From assembly GCA_028712375.1 (NCBI GenBank), contig JAQTQG010000012.1:1-40001 (forward strand): a DNA stretch of 40,001 bases, read 5' to 3'. The notes below the pieces were generated by a model. That model ran no database searches and was not told where the DNA came from. It was given only the letters and a program-made list of their open reading frames with translations. The DNA is from Candidatus Omnitrophota bacterium (lineage in GTDB: Bacteria; Omnitrophota; Gorgyraeia; Gygaellales; Profunditerraquicolaceae). Made by a program: the position numbers and the translations under genes. Of this stretch, positions 18,975 to 27,864 are shown in pieces (the first letter of the stretch is position 1; every line of letters starts with the position of its first letter).

Positions 18975-19688
18975 TTATCCTTTCAGAACGTCCTGCATGG
19001 AATAAAGGCCGGCGGGCTTGCCAAAAATCCATTTGGCGGCCTTTAAAGCCCCCACGACAAACAAATCCCGCGAATGTGCCTGATGCTTAATCTCAATACG
19101 TTCGGAATTACCGCAAAAAATTACCTGATGGTCGCCAAAAATATCTCCCAGGCGGATGGAATGCACCGGAATTTCTTTTTTAGTCACCCCGGTAATCACT
19201 TCCGCTAATTTTTTAGCTGTCCCGCTGGGAGCATCTTTCTTGGCTTTATGATGCGCCTCAACAATTTCTACGCTATAATCCGGGCCTAATCTTTTGGCGA
19301 TCTCCGGAAGCATATCAAATAAAACATTTACGCCTACGGACATATTCGGGGTAAAAACCACCGGGACTATTTTAGAAACCTCCGCCACTTTAGCTTTTTG
19401 GGCGTCGCTTAAACCGGTAGTCCCCAACACGCAGGCTTTTTTATATTTAGCAACGTAATCCAGGTGGGTATCGGCGGCCTCCGGCAAAGTAAAATCCACT
19501 AAAACATCCACCAGGAATAATCCGTCTAAATTGGAAGAAACTTTGATTTTCCCCAGATCCTTGCCGATTAAAGGCGTACCTTTCTTTTCCAGCGCCAAGG
19601 CAACCTCAAAATCTTTGTCTAAACCGGCAAACTCATAAATCCGCCTGCCCATTTTTCCGCACGCACCGGTAATCCCTAGTTTTATCAT
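18975..19688 (-). CDS. dapB: 4-hydroxy-tetrahydrodipicolinate reductase
   Basis: KLGITGACGKMGRRI, VDFTLPEAA, VEIVEAHHKAKKDAPSGTA; start at 19688 behind GGAGGAAAAG. Confidence 0.96.
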   Translation of the reverse strand: MIKLGITGACGKMGRRIYEFAGLDKDFEVALALEKKGTPLIGKDLGKIKVSSNLDGLFLVDVLVDFTLPEAADTHLDYVAKYKKACVLGTTGLSDAQKAKVAEVSKIVPVVFTPNMSVGVNVLFDMLPEIAKRLGPDYSVEIVEAHHKAKKDAPSGTAKKLAEVITGVTKKEIPVHSIRLGDIFGDHQVIFCGNSERIEIKHQAHSRDLFVVGALKAAKWIFGKPAGLYSMQDVLKG

Positions 19689-19728
19689 CTTTTCCTCCAA
19701 AACATGAATCATGTAACCGCTTCTGTTT

Positions 19729-19751
19729 ATTCCGGCTCCGGGAGCCGGAAT
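19729..19751. repeat. perfect palindrome between dapA and dapB
   Basis: ATTCCGGCTCC-G-GGAGCCGGAAT; 11-bp arms. Confidence 0.8.
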
Positions 19752-19758
19752 AGATTTT

Positions 19759-20652
19759 TTATTTTAAAAGGCCGTAATCCTTTAATGCTTTTTTTAATTT
19801 TTCCAGATTATCAGGCGACATACTGCACATCGGCAGGCGCAACCCCGCTTCACACATATCCAATAATCCCATCGCGGTTTTGACCGGGATCGGGTTGGTT
19901 TCCAAAAACATTGCCTTAATTAAAGGCATGAGCTTATAATGCAATTCCCGGGCTTTTTTAAAGTCGCCTTTGGTAAAAGCCGAAACTAAATTCGCCACGT
20001 CCCCGGGAACAATATTCGCAACTACGGAAATTATCCCGGTACCGCCGATACTTAAGACCGGCAAAGTTAACCCGTCATCCCCGGAAATTAAATCAAACTC
20101 TTTCGGGCAAAGCAGTTTAATCCGCGACATTTGGTCCAGGCTGCCGGAAGCTTCTTTGACAGCCACGATATTTTTACAATCTTTAGCCAATTGGGCAATG
20201 GTTTCCGGTTCGATGTTCACTCCGGTACGCCCGGCAATATTATAAAGAATAATCGGGATCTTAACGGACTGGGCAATCGCTTTAAAATGCTCATACAGAC
20301 CTTTTTGAGTCGGACGATTATAATACGGGCTGACCTGTAAAGAAGCGTCGGCACCGGCGCGGGCAGCCTGCTGGGTAAGCATAATCGCTTCCTGGGTGGA
20401 ATTAGACCCGGTGCCGGCAATTACCGGAACCCGTTTGTTTACCTGTTCAATGGTAATCCGGATCACCGCTTCATGCTCATCAAAATTAAGAGTAGGAGAT
20501 TCCCCGGTTGTTCCGCAAGGCACAATGCCGCTAGTGCCATTATCAATCTGAAAATCGATCAACTGACGTAATCTTTTTTCATCAATAGCCAGACTATCGC
20601 CTTTGACAGCAGAAAAAGGCGTAGCAATGGCTACAATCGAGCCCTTAAACAT
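19759..20652 (-). CDS. dapA: 4-hydroxy-tetrahydrodipicolinate synthase
   Basis: GTTGESPTL, VSPYYNRPTQKGLYEHF, LYNIAGRTGVNI, VAVKEASGSL. Confidence 0.97.
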   Translation of the reverse strand: MFKGSIVAIATPFSAVKGDSLAIDEKRLRQLIDFQIDNGTSGIVPCGTTGESPTLNFDEHEAVIRITIEQVNKRVPVIAGTGSNSTQEAIMLTQQAARAGADASLQVSPYYNRPTQKGLYEHFKAIAQSVKIPIILYNIAGRTGVNIEPETIAQLAKDCKNIVAVKEASGSLDQMSRIKLLCPKEFDLISGDDGLTLPVLSIGGTGIISVVANIVPGDVANLVSAFTKGDFKKARELHYKLMPLIKAMFLETNPIPVKTAMGLLDMCEAGLRLPMCSMSPDNLEKLKKALKDYGLLK

Positions 20653-21430
20653 AGTATTCTCCTTTGTAAACTATCCTGACTGCGCCTTCTAACCAGACTT
20701 TTTTAAACCCGCCGCTTTCTTTCTGGAAAGAAATTTTCAAGATCTCACCGCCTTGCGTCTGCACTTTAATTAAACCGTCTAAATTATTTTTTAAAGCAAA
20801 AATTAAGGCCGACGCCGTGCTTCCCGTGCCGCAGGCTAAAGTCTCATCCTCGACCCCTCTTTCATAAGTACGCACGCGAATAGTATTTTCCCCGATCTCC
20901 TCGACAAAATTAACATTTGTCCCGCGCGGGGAGAATGCTTTGTGATTTCTTATGCTGTAGCCGATATGTTTTACGTTAATCCCTTCGATCCCGTTCACAA
21001 AAATGACTGCGTGCGGAACACCGGTATTAATAAAATTTACTTTCATCAACCTGTCGCTAGTCATTAAAGGAATATCTAATTTTATATCCTTGGGGGTAGT
21101 GAGCTGGACTTTTACCTGGTTACCACGGACTTGCGTATCGATAACTCCGGCCAAAGTAAGCAAGCGGGCTTTGGGCTTGCCGTTAAAATAAGCAGCACAA
21201 CGGGCGCCATTACCGCACATCTCCGCTTCAGAGCCATCCGCATTAAAAATGCGCATCTTAAGGTCCGCGCCTTTGCATTTACTCAAAAGAAGCACTCCGT
21301 CAGCCCCCGCGCCGAATTTACGGTCGCATAAAGCCCTGACCAATTCCGGCAGGTTCCCGGAGAGTTTATCCGTAATTACCACAAAATCATTGCCGCTGCC
21401 CACCATTTTCGTAAATTTAAGTTTTTTCAT
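20645..21430 (-). CDS. dapF: diaminopimelate epimerase
   Basis: KMVGSGNDFVVI, NADGSEAEMCGNGARCAA, ETLACGTGSTASA. Confidence 0.97.
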   Translation of the reverse strand: MKKLKFTKMVGSGNDFVVITDKLSGNLPELVRALCDRKFGAGADGVLLLSKCKGADLKMRIFNADGSEAEMCGNGARCAAYFNGKPKARLLTLAGVIDTQVRGNQVKVQLTTPKDIKLDIPLMTSDRLMKVNFINTGVPHAVIFVNGIEGINVKHIGYSIRNHKAFSPRGTNVNFVEEIGENTIRVRTYERGVEDETLACGTGSTASALIFALKNNLDGLIKVQTQGGEILKISFQKESGGFKKVWLEGAVRIVYKGEYYV

Positions 21431-21500
21431 CCCGCACCTTCATTGTATTCTAATATTCCCGCTTCTTCTTTTTAAATAAAATATTTAGAAGGTGCGGGAT
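21429..21500. repeat. three-arm palindromic gene-junction element, copy 1 (lysA/dapF)
   Basis: ATCCCGCACCTTC (21429-21441) ... ATTCCCGCTTCTTC (21455-21468) ... GAAGGTGCGGGAT (21488-21500); outer arms are 13-bp perfect inverted repeats. Confidence 0.85.
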
Positions 21501-22729
21501 TCATTTCTTATTAAATCCTGCAGTGTTTCTCTTTTTCTAATCACTGCCGCTTTATTTCCAGAAACCATCACTTCGGCAGCACGCAGGCGCGAATTATAAT
21601 TGCTGGACATACTAAACCCGTATGCCCCGGCGCTCATTACCGCCAGATAATCCCCTTCTTTAACTTTGGCAATTAAGCGCTCTTTAGCTAAAAAATCCCC
21701 GCTCTCGCAGATCGGCCCGACCACATCGGCTTTTTGTGCCCCGGAAACTTTAGTTAAAGGCCAGATATTATGGTAAGCAGAATACAGTGCCGGACGAATC
21801 AAATCGTTCATTCCGCCATCCACAATAATAAATTTTTTCTTCGGCGTATTTTTAATGTAGAGCACTTTGACCACCAGAATACCGGCATTGCCCACAATAA
21901 ACCTGCCCGGCTCCATAATTATTTTAAGCCCGGTACGTTTAAGCAGCGGAAGAATCTGGCCGGCGTAGATCTGCGCGGTTTGCGGGTCTTCATGATCATA
22001 AATAATCCCCAGCCCCCCTCCGATATTTAGATATTCCAGGCTAATGCCCTGGTCTTTCAGGCGCCGGATAAAATAAGAGACTTTTTTAATCGCCTCCACA
22101 AACGGCTCACTTTTAGTAATCTGCGAACCGATATGGATATGTAAACCGCAGATTTTCAGGTTTTTAAAATTTTTGCGCAAGAGCAATATTTTATAAGCGC
22201 TTACCAGGTCAATCCCAAACTTATTCGTAATCTTCCCGGTAGAGATATATTTATGCGTCTTGGCCTCCACATCGGGATTAATCCGGATGGCAACGCGGGT
22301 TATTTTATTTAAACTTTTGGCAATGCGGTTAATATTTTTTAACTCCGCTAAAGATTCCACATTAAAAAATAATATCCCTTTGCTGATGGCCGCAGCAATT
22401 TCCTGGTCAGTTTTACCCACTGAGGCGTAAACTATTTTTTGCGCCGGGCAGCCGGCTTTTTGGGCGCGAAACAGTTCCCCTCCGGAAACAATATCCAACC
22501 CCGCCCCTTTGGCAATCAAAGCCTTTAAAATGGAAAGATTAGAATTGGCTTTCACGGAATAACAAATCAGCGGATTAATTTCGCTAAATGCGGATTTTAA
22601 TTTCAGGTAGTGGTCAGTAAGCGTGCGATAGCTGTAGACATAAAGCGGGGTGCCGAACTTTTTTGCCAAATCTTCTACTTTGACATCTTCGCAGTAGAAT
22701 TTATTATTCTTATATTTAAAATCGTGCAT
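21485..22729 (-). CDS. lysA: diaminopimelate decarboxylase
   Basis: PLYVYSYRTL, CYSVKANSNLSIL, HIHIGSQI, YLNIGGGLGI, EPGRFIVGNAG, CESGDFLAK, SAGAYGFSMSSNYNSR. Confidence 0.97.
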   Translation of the reverse strand: MHDFKYKNNKFYCEDVKVEDLAKKFGTPLYVYSYRTLTDHYLKLKSAFSEINPLICYSVKANSNLSILKALIAKGAGLDIVSGGELFRAQKAGCPAQKIVYASVGKTDQEIAAAISKGILFFNVESLAELKNINRIAKSLNKITRVAIRINPDVEAKTHKYISTGKITNKFGIDLVSAYKILLLRKNFKNLKICGLHIHIGSQITKSEPFVEAIKKVSYFIRRLKDQGISLEYLNIGGGLGIIYDHEDPQTAQIYAGQILPLLKRTGLKIIMEPGRFIVGNAGILVVKVLYIKNTPKKKFIIVDGGMNDLIRPALYSAYHNIWPLTKVSGAQKADVVGPICESGDFLAKERLIAKVKEGDYLAVMSAGAYGFSMSSNYNSRLRAAEVMVSGNKAAVIRKRETLQDLIRNESRTF

Positions 22730-22746
22730 TTATATTATTTTCCTTG

Positions 22747-22828
22747 GCGGGTCCTGTCTGCCAATCCACCTCGCCGTGCTCACTTTTCGTTGCGCGCGGC
22801 AAGGGCTCTGTCTTGGCAGCCACCCGCT
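22747..22828 (-). repeat. AGCGGGT...ACCCGC intergenic hairpin element, copy 1 (inverted orientation)
   Basis: Plus strand GCGGGTCCTGTCTGCCAATCC...CTTGGCAGCCACCCGCT; reads AGCGGGTGGC...AGGACCCGC on the minus strand. Confidence 0.75.
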
Positions 22829-22830
22829 AA

Positions 22831-24213
22831 TTACCTTTTAATAGAAAGCTTAGACTCAACTGATTTTTTAGGATCAAATAATTTAATTATTTCTTCTTTA
22901 TTTAAAGAATCAGAAAACTCTTTTATTTTTTCCCCTGACATCTCTTTAATCTTCTTACCGCTAGTAATAGAATATTTAATAAGCTCTCCAATAATAGTGT
23001 GCGCTTGCTTGAAAGGAACTTTTCTATCAACTAAATAATAGACTAGATCCGTTGCATACAGAGACTCATCTTTTAAGTATTCTTCAATCTTAGGTTCATT
23101 GAATTTAAGTGTCTTAATTAGTCCTGCCAAAACCCTTAATTCCATTGAAACTATTTCGAAGGAATTAAATAGTGGTTCCTTATCTAACTGCATATCTCTG
23201 TTATATGTCAAAGGTAAACCTTTCATCATCGTCAAGACACTTACTAGATTTCCGTTTAATCTTCCAGCATAACCTCTAACTAATTCTAATACATCAGGAT
23301 TTTTCTTTTGCGGCATAAGCGAACTCCCGGTACAAAAAGCTTCATCTATTTCCACAAAATCAAATTCCTGAGTAGACCAAATTATTAAATCTTCCGACAG
23401 TCTCGACAGATGCATTGCAACAATTGCTAATGCACTAATAATCTCAATAACGAAATCCCTGTCGCTTACTGCATCTAAAGAATTAGTAGTTGATTCAACT
23501 TTAAAGTCTTTCATAAATTTGCTTGTTTCTTCCCAATCCGGATTTTTTTGTAATTCTTCAATAATTTTATTCACGTTCTTACTATACTCTTCAGAACTAA
23601 TAGGAGTTCCTGCTAAAGCTCCCGCACCCATTGTTATTTTCATATTAATAGAGATATATTCTAATCTTGCTGCATCTCTTAATAACATTTTTTTGTATGT
23701 ACCCAAATAATCTTTCAAATAAACAGGCTGGGCATGCTGCATATGAGTGAAACCCGGCATAATAATACCATCATTTTCAACTAATAACTTATCTATGGAT
23801 AGTACTAATTCTTCAATATTGGTTTGTAAGTTTTTCATAGTATTTTTACAATACATCTTAGTTGCAAATACAACCTGATCATTTCTTGATCTGGCCATAT
23901 GCAATTTTAAAGCTACTTCCCCAAGCTTATTTTCCAATATATTTTGAATATTAGTATGAATATCTTCGCAATTAGGATCTTCTTTAAAAACTCCCTCCTG
24001 AATCTCTTTACCAATTTTCAGCAACTCATCTGCAAGACTGGTGGATTCAGCCTGAGTTAAATATCTAGATTGTGTCAAAATATCCACATGAAACAAAGAA
24101 CCAAATACATCATACCAAGCAAGCTTATGATCGAATTGTATTGATCTTGTAAACTTTTCAACTAATGGGTCTGTTTCCTTATCAAATCTTCCGCCCCACA
24201 ACTTTTTCGCCAT
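22831..24213 (-). CDS. argH: argininosuccinate lyase
   Basis: KKLWGGRFDKETDPLVEKFTRSI, HMARSRNDQV, TGSSLMPQKKNPDVLELVRG. Confidence 0.97.
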   Translation of the reverse strand: MAKKLWGGRFDKETDPLVEKFTRSIQFDHKLAWYDVFGSLFHVDILTQSRYLTQAESTSLADELLKIGKEIQEGVFKEDPNCEDIHTNIQNILENKLGEVALKLHMARSRNDQVVFATKMYCKNTMKNLQTNIEELVLSIDKLLVENDGIIMPGFTHMQHAQPVYLKDYLGTYKKMLLRDAARLEYISINMKITMGAGALAGTPISSEEYSKNVNKIIEELQKNPDWEETSKFMKDFKVESTTNSLDAVSDRDFVIEIISALAIVAMHLSRLSEDLIIWSTQEFDFVEIDEAFCTGSSLMPQKKNPDVLELVRGYAGRLNGNLVSVLTMMKGLPLTYNRDMQLDKEPLFNSFEIVSMELRVLAGLIKTLKFNEPKIEEYLKDESLYATDLVYYLVDRKVPFKQAHTIIGELIKYSITSGKKIKEMSGEKIKEFSDSLNKEEIIKLFDPKKSVESKLSIKR

Positions 24214-24250
24214 TTTTACTCCCTATGGATTATTATATTAATTACTATTT

Positions 24251-24350
24251 AAGCGGGTGGCTTGGGTGTTTTTCGCCACCTGGCGAACACCCGCGCAACT
24301 CCAATTAGCGCGGGGTGCGACCACACAACAAACCCTACAGGACCCGCTTA
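24251..24350 (+). repeat. AGCGGGT...ACCCGCT intergenic hairpin element, copy 2
   Basis: AAGCGGGTGGCTTGGGTG...CTACAGGACCCGCTT between argG and argH. Confidence 0.75.
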
Positions 24351-24355
24351 ACAAA

Positions 24356-25537
24356 TTATCTTTTATAAGGCATACCCCAAAGTTTGATAAATCCTTCTGC
24401 CAGCTTCTGATCAAACTTATCTTCTTTACCGTAAGTACTTAATTCTTTTTTATAGAGCGAATGCTTTGATTTTCTCCCTACGGCAACACAAGTTCCTTTT
24501 GACAATCTCAACTTAATAGTGCCGCTGACTAATTTCTGGGTCTTCGCCACAAAACCATCCAAAGCATCCTTTAAAGCGGAAAACCACAACCCGTAATAAA
24601 CTAACTCCGCATACTTCAGGCTGACAATTTCCTTAAAATGCGCCAGCTCCCGGTCCAACACAAGAGCTTCTAATTCCTTATGCGCAGTGTACAAAATAGT
24701 TCCTGCCGGAGCTTCATAAATTTCCCGGGACTTAATCCCCACCAGCCTATTCTCCACCATATCACTTCTGCCTACGCCAAACTGCCCGCCAACCTCATTA
24801 AGGTGCATAATCAAATCTTTGGCCTTATATGCTTTACCGTCAACCTTCACCGGCACGCCATTAGCAAAAGTTATTTCAATATACCGGGGGTAGCTGGCGG
24901 ATTGTGTTGATCCCTTGGTAATCATATAAGCGTCTTCCGGAGGCTCCTGCTCTAAATTTTCCAGAATCCCTGCTTCAATACTTATTCCCCAAAGATTACG
25001 GTCAATACTGTAAGGCTTCTTTTTGGTAACATCGATCGGAATATTATGCTTTAAAGCATATTCAATTTCTTCTTCACGGGATTTAAATTCCCACTCCCGG
25101 ACCGGAGCAAGAATCTCCAACTTAGGATCCAGTATGCCTACGGCAACTTCCAGCCTAACCTGGTCATTGCCTTTGCCGGTGCAACCGTGCGCAACGGCAA
25201 CTGCTTTTTCTTTATGCGCAATCTGCACTAAATATTTAGCAATTAACGGCCGCCCGAGCGCCGTAGCCAAAAGGTATTTTCCTTCATATATAGCGTTGGC
25301 TTTTAAAGCCGGAATAATAAAATCGTTAATAAATTCTTCCTGCAGGTCACGGATATACACTTTTGAAGCTCCGGCGGCCAAAGCCCGCTTTTCGATCGCC
25401 TCGAAATCTTCACCCTGGCCTAAACCCTGTCCCAGGTCCGCTACAAAACAAATTACATCATAGCCTCTCTCCCTAAGCCAACGCACAATACAAGAGGTAT
25501 CTAACCCGCCTGAATACGCCAACACTACCTTTTTCAT
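24356..25537 (-). CDS. argG: argininosuccinate synthase
   Basis: VVLAYSGGLDTSCIVRWL, HGCTGKGNDQVRLE, GVGRSDMVENRLVGIKSREIYEAPAGTIL. Confidence 0.98.
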   Translation of the reverse strand: MKKVVLAYSGGLDTSCIVRWLRERGYDVICFVADLGQGLGQGEDFEAIEKRALAAGASKVYIRDLQEEFINDFIIPALKANAIYEGKYLLATALGRPLIAKYLVQIAHKEKAVAVAHGCTGKGNDQVRLEVAVGILDPKLEILAPVREWEFKSREEEIEYALKHNIPIDVTKKKPYSIDRNLWGISIEAGILENLEQEPPEDAYMITKGSTQSASYPRYIEITFANGVPVKVDGKAYKAKDLIMHLNEVGGQFGVGRSDMVENRLVGIKSREIYEAPAGTILYTAHKELEALVLDRELAHFKEIVSLKYAELVYYGLWFSALKDALDGFVAKTQKLVSGTIKLRLSKGTCVAVGRKSKHSLYKKELSTYGKEDKFDQKLAEGFIKLWGMPYKR

Positions 25538-25572
25538 TATCCCTCTCCTAATTTAAATAAAATTTATTTAGA

Positions 25573-25641
25573 TTAGCGGGTGGCTTGGATGTTTTCGCAG
25601 CGCGTCAGCGCAAGAAAATATCCAAGCCAGGCCCCGCTAAT
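25573..25641 (+). repeat. AGCGGGT...CCCCGCT intergenic hairpin element, copy 3
   Basis: TTAGCGGGTGGCTTGGATGTTTTC...GAAAATATCCAAGCCAGGCCCCGCTAA; near-continuous long stem. Confidence 0.8.
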
Positions 25642-26590
25642 CCTTACTTAACAATTTTATTAAAATCGCCTTCTGCACGTGCATCCTGTTTTCCGCCTGA
25701 TCAAACACCACGGAATTCTTGCTATCCATCATTTCATCCGTGATCTCCTCGCCCCGATGCGCAGGCAAACAATGCATCAGGATAACCCCCGTTGCTGCGT
25801 TAGTTAAAAGTCTAGCATTAATCTGAAAATCTTTAAAGATAATTTTTCTTTTACCGATTTCTTCTTCCTGCCCCATACTCGCCCAGACATCCGTATAAAC
25901 AACGTTAGCGCCATTGACCGCGCTGAGCGGATCTTGAGTAATCCTGATCTGGCTGCCGGTTTCTTTAGCTGCCTCTTTGGCGTCTTTAACCACTTGGCCG
26001 TCGGGGGCATAACCATCGGGAGTAGCCACAGCAATATTCATTCCGGTTTTAGCTGCCGCAAACAATAATGAATTACAAACATTATTCCCGTCGCCGACAT
26101 AAGCCAGCGTTAAGCCTTTTAACTTGCTGCCTAATTTATGCGAAGCCGGATTCAGGCGCGCGAATTTTTCACCGATTGTAAAAAGGTCGGCTAAAGCCTG
26201 GCAAGGATGGGAAAAATCGGATAAACCGTTAATTACCGGCACTCCGGCGGCCGCGGCCATCTCCAGGCAATTTTTATGCTCAAAAGTCCTTAAAACAATC
26301 CCGTCGACGTAACGCGAGATAGTCTTAGCCACATCTTTAACTGCTTCCCTAACCCCCAGATTAATCTCACCGGGAGACAGATAAATAGAATTACCCCCCA
26401 GCTGATACATGCCCACTTCAAAAGAAACGCGTGTTCTGTTGGAAGGCTTCTGAAAAATTAAGGCCAGGGTTTTACCCGCCAGAACTTTATTAAACTTAGA
26501 CTTGTTTCTTTTTAATTTAACCGCCAGGTCAAACATCTCTTCAATTTCTTTAGTGGTTAAATCTTTAATCGAAAGTAAATCTTTTTTCAT
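25637..26590 (-). CDS. argF: ornithine carbamoyltransferase
   Basis: FQKPSNRTRVSFEVGM, VINGLSDFSHPCQALADL, YVGDGNNVCNSLL, MHCLPAHRGEEITDE. Confidence 0.97.
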   Translation of the reverse strand: MKKDLLSIKDLTTKEIEEMFDLAVKLKRNKSKFNKVLAGKTLALIFQKPSNRTRVSFEVGMYQLGGNSIYLSPGEINLGVREAVKDVAKTISRYVDGIVLRTFEHKNCLEMAAAAGVPVINGLSDFSHPCQALADLFTIGEKFARLNPASHKLGSKLKGLTLAYVGDGNNVCNSLLFAAAKTGMNIAVATPDGYAPDGQVVKDAKEAAKETGSQIRITQDPLSAVNGANVVYTDVWASMGQEEEIGKRKIIFKDFQINARLLTNAATGVILMHCLPAHRGEEITDEMMDSKNSVVFDQAENRMHVQKAILIKLLSKD

Positions 26591-26606
26591 ATTTACGCTC
26601 CTTACC

Positions 26607-27791
26607 TCAAGCCGAATACGCCGCCTTTAATACGCCCTTTAATATACTGATTGCTTTATCAATTTCTTTTTTGGCCACATTCAAAGCCGGCATTAACCTT
26701 AAAACATTATCATGCGTGCAATTAATCAATAAGCCCCGGCTGGCGGCTTCCTGCACAATCTGTTTGCCTTCGACATTTAGTTCCAACCCGTACATCAAGC
26801 CTATCCCCCTTATTTCTTTAACTACCGGGCAGGAATTTTTAAGAAAAGTTAATTTTTCAAAAAGATATTTACCCATATTTTGGCAGTTATGCAGAATCTT
26901 TTCTTTCTGCATCGCGTTGAGCGCCCCTAAAGCCGCCCGGCAAACTACCGGCCCGCCTCCAAAAGTAGAAGCATGCATTCCCGGAGCCAGAATATCGCTT
27001 AATTCTTTTTTCGCGATCATTGCGCCCATGGGTAATCCTCCGGCCAAAGCTTTTGCCAAAGTCATTATATCCGGGATAATCCCGTAATTTTGATAAGCAA
27101 ACATCTTACCGGTGCGGCCAAAACCGGTTTGCACCTCGTCAATGATTAAAAGCAAATTCTGCTCGTTGCATATTTTTCTCAAGCCCGAAATAAAATCTTT
27201 ATCCGCAACATTAACCCCGCCTTCGCCTTGAACCAGCTCCAACATAATCGCGACAGTCTTTCCGCTAATTGCCTGTTTAACCGCCGACAAATCATTAAAT
27301 TTAACCTGTTTAAAACCTTCCGGTATCGGCTCGAAACCCGCCTGGTATTTTTTCTGCCCGGTAGCCGCCAAAGCCGCCATCGTCCGGCCGTGAAAAGCAT
27401 TCTCAAAAGTAATAATTTCATACCGGCCGGCACCGAATTTACGCGCTAATTTAATCGCCGCTTCATTAGCTTCTGCCCCGGAATTAGCAAAAAATACTTT
27501 CCCCGGAAAGCTTAAATTAATAAGCTCCTTAGCTAATTTTGCCTGAAAAGGATGGTAATAGTTATTCGGCACAAAAATCAACTTACCGATCTGATCCCGC
27601 ACCCCCTGCATCACCTTGGGATGGCAATGCCCTAAACCGCCCACTCCCCAACCCGGGAAAAAATCTAAATAAGCCTTACCTTGAATATCCCAAAGCCAAG
27701 AGCCCTTGCCTTTAACAAAGATAAACGGAACCTTGTTGTAAGTAGGCATAATACATTCTTTATATGCCTGAAATATCTCTTCTACTTTCAT
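26607..27791 (-). CDS. argD: acetylornithine aminotransferase
   Basis: FFANSGAEANEAAIKLARKF, ITFENAFHGRTMAALAATGQ, LLIIDEVQTGFGRTGKMFAYQ, LAKALAGGLPMGAMI. Confidence 0.95.
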   Translation of the reverse strand: MKVEEIFQAYKECIMPTYNKVPFIFVKGKGSWLWDIQGKAYLDFFPGWGVGGLGHCHPKVMQGVRDQIGKLIFVPNNYYHPFQAKLAKELINLSFPGKVFFANSGAEANEAAIKLARKFGAGRYEIITFENAFHGRTMAALAATGQKKYQAGFEPIPEGFKQVKFNDLSAVKQAISGKTVAIMLELVQGEGGVNVADKDFISGLRKICNEQNLLLIIDEVQTGFGRTGKMFAYQNYGIIPDIMTLAKALAGGLPMGAMIAKKELSDILAPGMHASTFGGGPVVCRAALGALNAMQKEKILHNCQNMGKYLFEKLTFLKNSCPVVKEIRGIGLMYGLELNVEGKQIVQEAASRGLLINCTHDNVLRLMPALNVAKKEIDKAISILKGVLKAAYSA

Positions 27792-27864
27792 CCCGCACCT
27801 TCTTTTTTATTCAATTCACTGGATCCTGCACCTTCAATAGTTAAATATTGAGAAGGTGCGGGAT
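27790..27864. repeat. three-arm palindromic gene-junction element, copy 2 (argB/argD)
   Basis: ATCCCGCACCTTC (27790-27802), near-identical ATCCTGCACCTTC (27823-27835), and GAAGGTGCGGGAT (27852-27864). Confidence 0.9.

Noticed and set aside
24251-24350. T-box riboswitch (GGGTGG-like segment near amino-acid genes)
   Set aside because: In mRNA sense copies 2-4 read AGCGGGTCC...GCCACCCGCT, so the GGGTGG motif is on the wrong strand; copy 1 is inverted; no convincing specifier loop or terminator/antiterminator architecture.
22747-24350. Integron-like cassette: argH flanked by attC-like hairpins
   Set aside because: Ends are AGCGGGT/ACCCGCT rather than GTTRRRY/RYYYAAC, the two elements are inverted instead of direct, and no integrase is visible.
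27179-27433. Alternative-frame minus ORF inside argD (84 aa)
   Set aside because: Arg/Leu-rich alternate frame of a conserved gene, no initiation signals.
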